Assembly (NCBI GenBank): GCA_030632385.1
Contig: DAOVUW010000021.1
Location: 1 to 12,162 of the forward strand
From: Candidatus Nanohalarchaeota archaeon
GTDB taxonomy: Archaea; EX4484-52
Length of the DNA: 12,162 nt
Direction: 5' to 3'
The notes beneath the pieces were generated by a model. It was not told where the DNA came from. It worked only from the letters and a program-made list of their open reading frames with translations, and made no database searches. Positions 1-6,151 of this stretch are shown one piece after another. The translations under genes were made by a program, and so were the position numbers. How positions within the stretch are numbered: the stretch's first letter is position 1; the number at the start of each line of letters is the position of its first letter.

Positions 1-860
1 ATAAAATCAACATAGCCGTCCTTGATTGCTTCAATCAAAAATTCGCAATCCTCTTTTTTTCTGATCGGAGGATTCATCTGCAAGAATTTCCTGTTGCTTT
101 CATTCAAATCATCTTCACTAAAAAACAGATGATGCGGTGTTGCTTCGCATAAAACATTCACTCCTCTTTTCTTTGCATCAATTATCAGTTCCATCCCCTT
201 TTTTGTCAATACATGGCATATCTTGCCGGACAGGTTGTATTTTTCAATCAATTCCAGGGCAAACTCAATTGCCTTTATTTCTGTCTCCGGCGGTCTTTTT
301 TCCTCGTGAGTTGGCTGGTCTTTATTCTGTTCTAAAATAACCGGGTCTTCGCAATGAAAACTGATATTTTTGCCTGCGTATTTTGAAATTGCTTTTTCCA
401 ACTCTTCATTTGTGCTGAAAAATAAATCCCCTATTGAAGGACCCATAAACACCTTGTATGGAACATTTAAATCAAGTGGGCTTGTGTCCGGTCCGATTCC
501 CGCATAAAGAGTCACAGGGATTTTTGATTTTTTTGTGAGTTCTTTTTTTGCCAGATAGGATTCTTTGTCAATTGGCGCCACAGGGTTGTTTGGCATGTCG
601 CAAATATGGACTACACCGCCGTTTATTGCCGCTTCAGAGACTGTTAAGTAATCCTCTTTGTAATTGTGCTTTCCGCTTGAATCTTCCCTGCAATGCACAT
701 GCACATCAATAAATCCGGGAAAAATAAGAATATCATTATCGTATTTTAAATCAGGGGTGCCTAAATTCTCACCAATCTCTTCTATAATGCCCTGCTCGTT
801 TATTTTTACCTGACCGATAAAATCGTTGTCAGAGTTTATGAAATGTCCTTGTATTATCAT
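1..860 (-). CDS. pyrC: Dihydroorotase, C-terminus cut by window edge
   Basis: Zinc amidohydrolase expected to convert N-carbamoyl-aspartate to dihydroorotate in cytoplasmic pyrimidine synthesis. The frame is open from ATG at 860 to the window border (286 codons visible). Seen: a short N-terminal strand region ending in LIFPGFIDVHVHCRED, with metal ligands H54 and H56 and substrate-binding R58; a DMPNN motif near residue 90; K136 in YKVFMG, in the position of the carboxylated metal-bridging lysine; H169 in SFHCED; H216 in KICHV; TPHHLFF near 241; and MNPPIR near 262. These are in the usual order for dihydroorotase and fit it better than hydantoinase or allantoinase. The last catalytic Asp motif would lie outside the window. 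The start is supported by GAGGG about 7 nt upstream and a TATA box at 888-897. A palindrome just upstream of that box may be an operator. Confidence 0.9.
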   Translation of the reverse strand, partial: MIIQGHFINSDNDFIGQVKINEQGIIEEIGENLGTPDLKYDNDILIFPGFIDVHVHCREDSSGKHNYKEDYLTVSEAAINGGVVHICDMPNNPVAPIDKESYLAKKELTKKSKIPVTLYAGIGPDTSPLDLNVPYKVFMGPSIGDLFFSTNEELEKAISKYAGKNISFHCEDPVILEQNKDQPTHEEKRPPETEIKAIEFALELIEKYNLSGKICHVLTKKGMELIIDAKKRGVNVLCEATPHHLFFSEDDLNESNRKFLQMNPPIRKKEDCEFLIEAIKDGYVDF

Positions 861-887
861 AGTTATCCCTCAACTATATTGATTTTA

Positions 888-897
888 TTTTTATATA
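888..897 (-). promoter_or_regulatory. TATA box for dihydroorotase gene
   Basis: The minus strand reads TATATAAAAA. The box centre is about 33 nt before the ATG at 860, which predicts a transcript start near 864-868 and a leader of only 4-8 nt. The GAGGG at 867-871 may therefore be only partly transcribed. Confidence 0.55.
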
Positions 898-902
898 CTT
901 TG

Positions 903-914
903 TCAGTATACTGA
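903..914. promoter_or_regulatory. 12-bp perfect palindrome upstream of the pyrC TATA box
   Basis: TCAGTATACTGA is its own reverse complement. It lies 5 bp upstream of the TATA box of the dihydroorotase gene and touches the BRE position, where archaeal dimeric regulators often bind. The operator role is inferred; no other copy was noticed in the window. Confidence 0.35.
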
Positions 915-931
915 TATAATATGGTTGAAAT

Positions 932-951
932 TATATCATCATAATGATATA
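932..951 (-). terminator. Inverted repeat after the DUF4177 gene
   Basis: There are 8-bp perfect arms (932-939 and 944-951, TATATCAT/ATGATATA) around a 4-nt loop. It begins 4 nt beyond the stop codon of the minus-strand DUF4177 gene. It could be a weak 3'-end hairpin or a second dimer site in the pyrC upstream region. It is AT-only apart from one G-C pair and no strong oligo-T tract follows, so the termination role is uncertain. Confidence 0.3.
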
Positions 952-954
952 CTT

Positions 955-1143
955 CTAAAATTTCTTCTCAAAGATTATGTCTATATACTTTGCTAATCCA
1001 TATCCTTCCATTGGCGGAGCGAAAATCTGAACCAGACGCCATCCGTCTTTTCCTCTTTCTTTGATAATTTCCCTGTAGTCTTCTTTTGGTTTGCGATTTA
1101 ACAATCCTGTTATCCCAACTCGTACTGTTTCATATTCAAGCAT
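955..1143 (-). CDS. DUF4177-like small protein
   Basis: A 62-residue protein reading MLEYETVRVGI...DYREIIKERGKDGWRLVQIFAPP...YIDIIFEKKF. It has the layout of DUF4177 mini-proteins: an EYET[KV]-type first strand, a helix ending in the GxxGWxLV motif, then hydrophobic strands ending in an I-I-F-x-K-K strand. The biochemical function of that family is unknown. It lies upstream of pyrC on the same strand with a 94-nt gap that carries the pyrC promoter, so co-transcription is possible but not required. The ATG at 1143 is chosen because GGTGAT sits just before it like a Shine-Dalgarno site. An in-frame GTG at 1152, part of the same GGTGAT, would add three residues. A TTTAATAT box centred 25 nt before that GTG would suit a leaderless GTG start. 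Confidence 0.7.
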   Translation of the reverse strand: MLEYETVRVGITGLLNRKPKEDYREIIKERGKDGWRLVQIFAPPMEGYGLAKYIDIIFEKKF

Positions 1144-1173
1144 ATTAATCACCTTGTATAATATAAGATTGAG

Positions 1174-1181
1174 ATATTAAA
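1174..1181 (-). promoter_or_regulatory. Possible TATA box for the DUF4177 gene
   Basis: The minus strand reads TTTAATAT, centred about 25 nt before the GTG at 1152 and 34 nt before the ATG at 1143. The alternative CTTATATTATA at 1157-1167 lies too close to either start. A weak assignment. Confidence 0.3.
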
Positions 1182-1256
1182 GGTTTTGGGAAAATTGAAT
1201 TATAATGCATTTAGTAGTATTTCAGAAATATTTTAAGAATAAAATATTCACATATA

Positions 1257-1264
1257 TTTATATA
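1257..1264 (+). promoter_or_regulatory. TATA box for the 281-residue membrane protein gene
   Basis: TTTATATA is a near-ideal archaeal box. Its centre is 24-25 nt before the ATG at 1285, so the mRNA probably begins at or next to the start codon (leaderless). No Shine-Dalgarno-like sequence precedes the ATG. Confidence 0.6.
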
Positions 1265-1284
1265 GCTCATATTACTTTTAAGAT

Positions 1285-2130
1285 ATGGGGTCTAATGAAT
1301 TGCTTACTGCCAAAGATAAATTAGTTTATAGATTTTTTTTATTGGCAACCTTATTTTTGTCGCCCATTGGATTGTTATATGTATCACACTACGATACTCT
1401 CTCTATAATAGACATAAAGTCTTTTATATATATTATTCCTTTGTTGTCAACTCCACTTGTTATGATTTCGTATTTTTTACATATCTCCTGTATTGAAAAT
1501 AGAACTTCTGAATTGAACTCAATCAAAAAATATGTCGATGAAATTAAAGAAAAAAGAAAACAGAATATTATAAAAATTATTGATTCAATAAAAGAATATG
1601 TGAAGAAAAAGGTACCTTTTCTAATTATAAAAGACAATTTATCTATTTTGAATCACAAATATAATGGGGAGATACATGAACAGAATAATTTTGAAAAAGC
1701 ATGCGATGAAACAAAAAAAGAATTAAAATCGTTAGAAACAAATTTTCTAATATCTGTTTTGGAGGATGCATTGATGACATTTTATATAGTTTCTTTTTTT
1801 CTATTTTTATTTAATTTTTTTATACAATCTATTGAACTAGAATATTTTTTATTAATACAATATTCATCATATGGCTTTCTTTTATTTTACAAATATGGGT
1901 ATGATATTTATTCAGTAAAAAAAAATACTAAAGATTTTTTCATAAAGAAAAACATGATGATTAGGGGAAAAGATATGATTGAATTCAAAGAAAATATGTG
2001 TCTTAGTGTGGATATTATAAAAAAAGAATTTGAAAAAGAAACCAATGGTTTGAAAAAAAAATCTAAGGAATATAAAAGAATTGTAACTAAATATTCTAAA
2101 ACATTAAATAAGTTATTGGGTGGAAATTAA
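1285..2130 (+). CDS. Unrecognised four-helix membrane protein with charged coiled-coil-like segments
   Basis: I do not recognise the family. The 281 residues fall into two similar modules. A helix pair (about 14-34 and 45-66) is followed by a highly charged Lys/Glu-rich stretch (about 75-155). A second helix pair (about 162-182 and 186-205) is followed by another Lys/Glu-rich tail (about 210-275, with KKEFEKETNGLKKKSKEYKR). Both charged stretches look helical and possibly coiled-coil, and both should lie on the same side of the membrane, probably the cytoplasm. No signal peptide, catalytic motif or metal-binding cluster is visible. The gene is even richer in A/T than its neighbours, with many oligo-T runs in the helices. 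The TATA box placement supports a leaderless start at this ATG. The upstream neighbour is divergent, and the downstream U32 gene has its own TATA-like box, so this is probably a single-gene transcript. Confidence 0.75.
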   Translation: MGSNELLTAKDKLVYRFFLLATLFLSPIGLLYVSHYDTLSIIDIKSFIYIIPLLSTPLVMISYFLHISCIENRTSELNSIKKYVDEIKEKRKQNIIKIIDSIKEYVKKKVPFLIIKDNLSILNHKYNGEIHEQNNFEKACDETKKELKSLETNFLISVLEDALMTFYIVSFFLFLFNFFIQSIELEYFLLIQYSSYGFLLFYKYGYDIYSVKKNTKDFFIKKNMMIRGKDMIEFKENMCLSVDIIKKEFEKETNGLKKKSKEYKRIVTKYSKTLNKLLGGN

Positions 2131-2153
2131 ATATTTATCAACATCACAATAAC

Positions 2154-2163
2154 TTTTTTTAAA
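2154..2163 (+). promoter_or_regulatory. TATA-like box for the first U32 gene
   Basis: TTTTTTTAAA is centred 25 nt before the ATG at 2184, the spacing expected for a leaderless transcript. The oligo-T run could also end transcription of the preceding membrane-protein gene, so the element may serve both roles. Confidence 0.45.
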
Positions 2164-2183
2164 CTCCCTTATTATAATCAAGT

Positions 2184-3371
2184 ATGAATAAACCACAACT
2201 CCTCCTACCGGCAAAATCTTTCCCAACACTAAAATGCGCCTTAGAATACGCAGACTGCATCTACTTTGGAACAACCGACATCACGATGCGAAAGAGGACA
2301 GGATTCAAAAAAAGCCAAATAAAAAAAGTCGTAGAAATGTGCCATGAAAAAGGCAAAAAAGCATATATGACTCTAAACACAGTAGTCTACAACAACGACA
2401 TAAAAAAAGTTGAGAAAATAATCGACATCGCAAAAGAGGCGAAAGTTGATGCATTGATTGTCTGGGACCCTGCGGCAATAGAGATTGCAAAAAGCAAGAA
2501 CATAGAAATCCATATTTCCACGCAGGCAAATATTTCAAATTACAAATCATGCAATTTCTATCAAAAGCTTGGTGCAAAAAGAATTGTATTGTCAAGAGAA
2601 TTAAGTTTAAAGGAGATAAAAAAAATAAAAAAAAATACATCTGTCCAAATCGAGGCATTTATCCATGGTGCGATGTGCATATCGATTTCAGGCAGGTGCC
2701 ATTTGTCTACTTACCTGACTGGAAAAAGCGCAAACTGCGGAGAATGTGTACAGCCATGTAGGAGGGAATATTTCCTGACCGATGAAAAAGGAGAAAAGAT
2801 TCAATGTGATGGAAAATACCTGCTGAGTGCAAAAGACTTGTGCATGATAGAGCATGTGCCTGAATTGATCAAGGCAGGGATTGACGCCTTTAAGGTAGAG
2901 GGGCGATTGAGAGATGCAAGATATGTGTCTGTTGTCGGAAGATGCTACCGCGAGGCGATTGATTCTTATTTCAACAAAACATTCACAAAAGAAAAAGCAA
3001 AAGAATGGAAAAACCAACTTGAAGAAGTCTACAATCGCGGGTTTTCTACAGGGTTTTATTTCGGCATCCCGGGAAAAGAAGATTTGAGTCTGCATGAAGC
3101 AGACAATGTATCAAAGAAAAAAAGAATTTTTTGCGGTTATGTAGTCAACTATTATTCAAGGGCAAAAGCAATGGAAGTTTGGCTTACAGATAACTCTCTG
3201 AAAATCGGAGATGAGATAATTGTCGAAGGCAGCACAACATATATTTCTCAAAAAATTAAATCAATTACAATAGATGACAAGTTTGTTTTGAAAGGAGAAA
3301 AAACACAGAATGTCGGCATTGCAACAAAAGAAAAGGCAAGGAAAAACGATAAAGTTTATGTTGTAAAATAA
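2184..3371 (+). CDS. U32-family protein, TrhP-like (probable tRNA hydroxylation enzyme)
   Basis: A 395-residue U32 protein. Despite the historical 'peptidase U32' name, characterised relatives are hydroxylation factors: TrhP makes 5-hydroxyuridine in tRNA, RlhA hydroxylates 23S rRNA, and UbiU/UbiV act in ubiquinone synthesis. Seen: an N-terminal barrel start (PQLLLPAKSFPTLKCALEYADCIYFG), ISTQANISN near 111, and the family signature EAFIHGAMCISISGRC at 157-172. Further cysteines lie at 185, 188 and 192 (CGECVQPC) and 220. C165, C172, C188 and C192 are in the positions expected for an Fe-S cluster. YLLSAKDLCMIEHVPELIKAGIDAFKVEGR follows. The last 75 or so residues (FCGYVVNYYSR to the end) look like the small C-terminal beta-barrel found in TrhP-type members, and the length also fits that subgroup. 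The substrate in this archaeon is inferred only. Confidence 0.85.
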   Translation: MNKPQLLLPAKSFPTLKCALEYADCIYFGTTDITMRKRTGFKKSQIKKVVEMCHEKGKKAYMTLNTVVYNNDIKKVEKIIDIAKEAKVDALIVWDPAAIEIAKSKNIEIHISTQANISNYKSCNFYQKLGAKRIVLSRELSLKEIKKIKKNTSVQIEAFIHGAMCISISGRCHLSTYLTGKSANCGECVQPCRREYFLTDEKGEKIQCDGKYLLSAKDLCMIEHVPELIKAGIDAFKVEGRLRDARYVSVVGRCYREAIDSYFNKTFTKEKAKEWKNQLEEVYNRGFSTGFYFGIPGKEDLSLHEADNVSKKKRIFCGYVVNYYSRAKAMEVWLTDNSLKIGDEIIVEGSTTYISQKIKSITIDDKFVLKGEKTQNVGIATKEKARKNDKVYVVK

Positions 3372-3395
3372 TAAATTATCTGTGGAATTAATTTT

Positions 3396-3432
3396 CAATA
3401 AAAGAGTCTTACGTTTAATTCTACTTTTAATG
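3396..3432. repeat. Intergenic direct repeat, copy 1
   Basis: A 37-bp element beginning CAATAAAAGAGTCTTACG and ending CTACTTTTAATG. It matches copy 2 at 32 of 37 positions by eye, with differences at positions 12, 16, 19, 21 and 25. It lies 25 bp after the first U32 gene, between two convergent genes. Confidence 0.7.
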
Positions 3433-3437
3433 TTTTG

Positions 3438-3469
3438 TAATTGTTTCCTTTCGATTTCTACAACAATTA
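3438..3469. repeat. Inverted repeat between repeat copies 1 and 2
   Basis: The 8-bp perfect arms TAATTGTT (3438-3445) and AACAATTA (3462-3469) enclose a 16-nt loop. The inter-repeat segment spans 3433-3474 (42 bp). A stem-loop sits at the corresponding place in the next segment, though the sequence differs. Confidence 0.5.
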
Positions 3470-3474
3470 AAAAA

Positions 3475-3511
3475 CAATAAAAGAGCCTTGCGCTCAATAC
3501 TACTTTTAATG
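3475..3511. repeat. Intergenic direct repeat, copy 2
   Basis: Begins CAATAAAAGAGCCTTGCG and ends CTACTTTTAATG, starting 79 bp after copy 1. It contains a small GAGC/GCTC inverted repeat (3483-3486 and 3492-3495) that copy 1 lacks. Confidence 0.7.
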
Positions 3512-3513
3512 CA

Positions 3514-3547
3514 TAGAAATTATTATATGCTACTTACATAATTTCTA
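3514..3547. repeat. Inverted repeat between repeat copies 2 and 3
   Basis: The 10-bp perfect arms TAGAAATTAT (3514-3523) and ATAATTTCTA (3538-3547) surround a 14-nt loop, inside the 38-bp segment separating copies 2 and 3. The ATTTCTACA at its right arm (3541-3549) also occurs in the preceding segment (3454-3462). Confidence 0.6.
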
Positions 3548-3549
3548 CA

Positions 3550-3567
3550 CAATAAAAGAGTCTTATG
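3550..3567. repeat. Intergenic direct repeat, partial copy 3
   Basis: CAATAAAAGAGTCTTATG matches the first 18 bp of copy 1 except for one base; similarity then stops. It starts 75 bp after copy 2 and ends 40 bp before the trmO stop codon. Confidence 0.65.
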
Positions 3568-3607
3568 AAATTTGCCGATGGAAGTTCAATGAATGACCAC
3601 GACTGTT

Positions 3608-4075
3608 TTATTCTATTGCCTTTGGTTTTGGACGAATTTTTTTCGTTTCTGTCCATCCATTACTTGCGTTATCAAAATAATCAAATCTTGGGATATATGG
3701 TTTAATATCAATTAGAGGTGTATTATCAAGAATGTCTATTCCGGATATTTCTAGAATATTTTTATTTCTTTTTTCTAGTTTTACAATTGAGATACCGATA
3801 CTGTTTGGCCTGCATGGATGCCTGGAAGCAAAAACGCCATGTGGAGAATCATCCAAAAATGTTGGACGGGATAATTTTATTTCACCGGCTTTATCAAAAA
3901 TATAAAACAATATAATATGTGAAAACGTCTCAATTGTTCCTAAACCTTCTTCATATTCTCTAAATAATTCTATTTGTCCTTTCTCTTCAGGATTTACATT
4001 GCCTTGAATAGGGCATTCATCTTTTGTTTTATATGGACTGTGAATTATTCCAATTTGTTTTATTTTAAATTCCAT
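3608..4075 (-). CDS. trmO: tRNA (adenine-N6)-methyltransferase, TrmO/TsaA family
   Basis: A 155-residue protein of the TrmO (YaeB/TsaA/VirR-type) beta-barrel family. In bacteria the family uses S-adenosylmethionine to add the N6-methyl group of m6t6A37 in tRNA-Thr. Seen: the start IKQIGIIHSPYKTKDECPIQG at about 4-24, a GLGTIETFSHIILFYIFDKA stretch near 48-67, the family signature GVFASRHPCRPNSIGISIVKL near 83-103, and DILDNTPLIDIKPYIPRFDYF near 118-138. Length is normal for a single-domain family member. The frame stays open to an ATG at 4156, but those 27 extra residues precede the conserved start of the domain. A TATA box centred 26 nt before the ATG at 4075 supports a leaderless start there. 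The gene is convergent with the first U32 gene and divergent from the second. The exact tRNA target in this archaeon is not shown by sequence. Confidence 0.87.
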   Translation of the reverse strand: MEFKIKQIGIIHSPYKTKDECPIQGNVNPEEKGQIELFREYEEGLGTIETFSHIILFYIFDKAGEIKLSRPTFLDDSPHGVFASRHPCRPNSIGISIVKLEKRNKNILEISGIDILDNTPLIDIKPYIPRFDYFDNASNGWTETKKIRPKPKAIE

Positions 4076-4097
4076 ATTTATGATAGTTTCTCCAATA

Positions 4098-4105
4098 TAT
4101 TTAAA
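4098..4105 (-). promoter_or_regulatory. TATA box for trmO; decides its start
   Basis: The minus strand reads TTTAAATA within TTTTTAAATATA. Its centre is about 26 nt from the ATG at 4075. It lies inside the longer open frame that runs to 4156, which argues against the upstream start. Confidence 0.55.
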
Positions 4106-4165
4106 AATATTCATTTTTGGAGAAGAGTCAGAATTTCGTATAAAATAGAACATCATAATTATCTG

Positions 4166-4174
4166 TTTTTAATA
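4166..4174 (+). promoter_or_regulatory. TATA-like box for the second U32 gene
   Basis: TTTTTAATA is centred 24 nt before the ATG at 4194, and no Shine-Dalgarno is visible. With the trmO box 61 bp away on the other strand, it makes a compact divergent promoter region. Confidence 0.4.
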
Positions 4175-4193
4175 TTCTCATCACCATATTGCT

Positions 4194-6107
4194 ATGAAAA
4201 AAATCGAACTTCTGCTTCCCGCAGGAAACATGGACTGTCTTAGAGCCGCAGTAAATAATGGTGCTGATGCAGTTTATTTAGGCTTAGATAAATTCAATGC
4301 AAGAATGTCTGCCGGCAATTTTGATGAAAAAAATATATTCGGGGTTGTGCAATACTGCCATAAAAGAAGCGTTAAAGTATATGCTGCATTGAATATTCTT
4401 GTCAAAAACAAAGAAATAGAGGACTTTTTTCATGTCGTAAATGCTGCCAATTCCGCGGGCGTTGATGCAATAATAATACAGGATTTTTGCATGATACCTC
4501 TGCTAAAAAAAAATTTTCCAAACTTAAAAATCCATTTATCAACACAGGCAAACACACACAACAGTCATTCGATTCCTGATGGGGTGGATAGAGTCGTGCT
4601 TGCAAGAGAGCTTCCATTCGAGGATGTAAAAAAAATATCATCTAAATTCGAGACAGAGGTTTTCGTTCACGGAGCTTTGTGCTTTTCGTACAGCGGTATG
4701 TGCCTTTTTTCTTCAATTGCAGGCAGAAGAAGCGGAAATAGGGGACTTTGCGCCCAGCCATGCCGGATGATGTACAATAACAAATACCTCTTGAGTACAA
4801 TGGATTTATGCCTTCTTGAAAAGATTCCTGAACTAATAGAGGCAGGCGTCTATTCATTAAAAGTTGAAGGCAGAATGAGAAGTCCTTTGTATGTTGCGAC
4901 AGTTGCAAGAATATACAAAAAATACATCAATGCTTATTATAACAACAAATTCTCTATTAACGATAAAGATATTGTTGAATTAAAACTAGCATACAACAGG
5001 GAATTTACGCAAGGTTTTGGTTTTGTCGAGAATATAACCGATTCGAGAAAACCCATGAATAGAGGAGTATATATTGGCTTTTTCGAAAAGGGGAAACTAA
5101 GGCTGAAAGAATCTTTGAAACTCGGAGACGGCATAGGAATATGGACAAAAAACAATGTTGTAGGATACAATGTAGGCAACATAAAAAAAGACGGAAGAGA
5201 TGTCGCAGAAGCTTTTTCCGGAGATATTATTCAAATCCCGACAAAAGGTGCTCAAGACAAAGACAGCGTTTACAAAACATCTTCTGTTGATTCTCAATAT
5301 AATTTAGGCGAAGAAGTAAAATCCGTTAAATCCAAAATAAAGCCATTTAATTTTTCTTTCCCGAAAATCAAGAGCTATTCAAACAAACCAGGCTTTGAAA
5401 TTTTTGCAAAGGTCTACAGCAAAAAAGAAGCAATAAAAGCAGACAACGCAGGGGCAGATATAATATATTACGATGTGTTAAATGAAGACTCCGCAGAGGT
5501 CAAAGAGTTGATTAAAAACGCCGGATTTTTTTTATCCACTCCGCGAATAATCCGGGATTCCCAGATGAAAGACATTGTAGAAAAAATAGATAAAATAAAC
5601 CCAAAAGGTGTTTTAGTCTCAAACAGAGGATTGCTAAAGTTCCTGAAAAAATACATCATTCATCTGGATTATTCTTTTAATTGTTTCAATGACACAGATA
5701 TTGATTATTATTCAAACTGCACTCCAATAATCTCCCCGGAATTAAATTTTTATGAAACCAGAGCTTTTAAAAACAAGAATTTTATCGTAATGATTCACGG
5801 AGATATTATCCTGATGAACAGTAGGCAAAGTCTAAAAGCGCCCGAATTAGTAGATAAAGACGAAAGGCATTTCAGGGTAAGGCAGAACAACAACACAACA
5901 CAGATATTGAATTCATCACAGCTGGGGCTTTTCAATATGGCAAGAAGATATTTGGACATAGGCATAAGATATTTCTATATTGACTTGGAAAAAGATTCAG
6001 GCAAATATATCCGCATCTACAAAGAGATTTTTACTTCAGAAAATTTTGAGGACAGGAAACTCAAAAAAGGATATACGACCAGTCATTTTGATCGAGGGGT
6101 TTTTTAA
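4194..6107 (+). CDS. Large U32-family protein, RlhA-like (probable RNA hydroxylation enzyme)
   Basis: A 637-residue U32 protein close in size and layout to RlhA, the enzyme for 5-hydroxycytidine in 23S rRNA. Domain 1 (about 1-250) is canonical: LLLPAGNMDCLRAAVNNGADAVYLG, FNARMSAGNF, LSTQANTHN, then EVFVHGALCFSYSGMC with C163 and C170, and GLCAQPCR with C186 and C190, the probable Fe-S ligands. The spacing C-x6-C-x15-C-x3-C is the same as in the first U32 protein. A beta-rich linker region follows (about 270-380). The C-terminal part (about 405-637) looks like a second, degenerate U32 barrel: IVMIHGDIILMNSRQSL sits where the signature should be but has no cysteine. The protein ends KKGYTTSHFDRGVF, a typical U32 tail. 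Whether it targets rRNA, tRNA or something else here is inference. Confidence 0.85.
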   Translation: MKKIELLLPAGNMDCLRAAVNNGADAVYLGLDKFNARMSAGNFDEKNIFGVVQYCHKRSVKVYAALNILVKNKEIEDFFHVVNAANSAGVDAIIIQDFCMIPLLKKNFPNLKIHLSTQANTHNSHSIPDGVDRVVLARELPFEDVKKISSKFETEVFVHGALCFSYSGMCLFSSIAGRRSGNRGLCAQPCRMMYNNKYLLSTMDLCLLEKIPELIEAGVYSLKVEGRMRSPLYVATVARIYKKYINAYYNNKFSINDKDIVELKLAYNREFTQGFGFVENITDSRKPMNRGVYIGFFEKGKLRLKESLKLGDGIGIWTKNNVVGYNVGNIKKDGRDVAEAFSGDIIQIPTKGAQDKDSVYKTSSVDSQYNLGEEVKSVKSKIKPFNFSFPKIKSYSNKPGFEIFAKVYSKKEAIKADNAGADIIYYDVLNEDSAEVKELIKNAGFFLSTPRIIRDSQMKDIVEKIDKINPKGVLVSNRGLLKFLKKYIIHLDYSFNCFNDTDIDYYSNCTPIISPELNFYETRAFKNKNFIVMIHGDIILMNSRQSLKAPELVDKDERHFRVRQNNNTTQILNSSQLGLFNMARRYLDIGIRYFYIDLEKDSGKYIRIYKEIFTSENFEDRKLKKGYTTSHFDRGVF

Positions 6108-6123
6108 CAATAAACAAAAAAAC

Positions 6124-6132
6124 ATATAAATA
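6124..6132 (+). promoter_or_regulatory. TATA box for the ABC exporter operon
   Basis: ATATAAATA is centred 24 nt before the GTG at 6152 and 36 nt before the in-frame ATG at 6164. This spacing favours a leaderless GTG start, or a roughly 10-nt leader if the ATG is used. Confidence 0.5.
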
Positions 6133-6151
6133 GAAAATACAATTAAAGAAT

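Noticed and set aside
1144..1284. Possible small RNA or tRNA gene in the divergent gap
   Set aside because: No cloverleaf, no GTTC-type T-loop and very low G/C; only promoter-like A/T tracts are seen.
2688..3095. Minus-strand open frame of 135 codons
   Set aside because: Antisense to the cysteine signature region of the first U32 gene; Phe/Cys-rich composition typical of a shadow frame.
3454..3567. AATTTCTAC-like motif near the repeats, recalling the 3' core of Cas12a CRISPR repeats
   Set aside because: The matching GTAG arm that forms the Cas12a repeat hairpin within a few nt is absent, the motif lies in the segments rather than in the repeated element, and no cas12a gene is in the window.
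4076..4156. N-terminal extension of TrmO from ATG 4156
   Set aside because: The extra 27 residues precede the conserved domain start, and the region contains the TATA box that fits a leaderless start at 4075.
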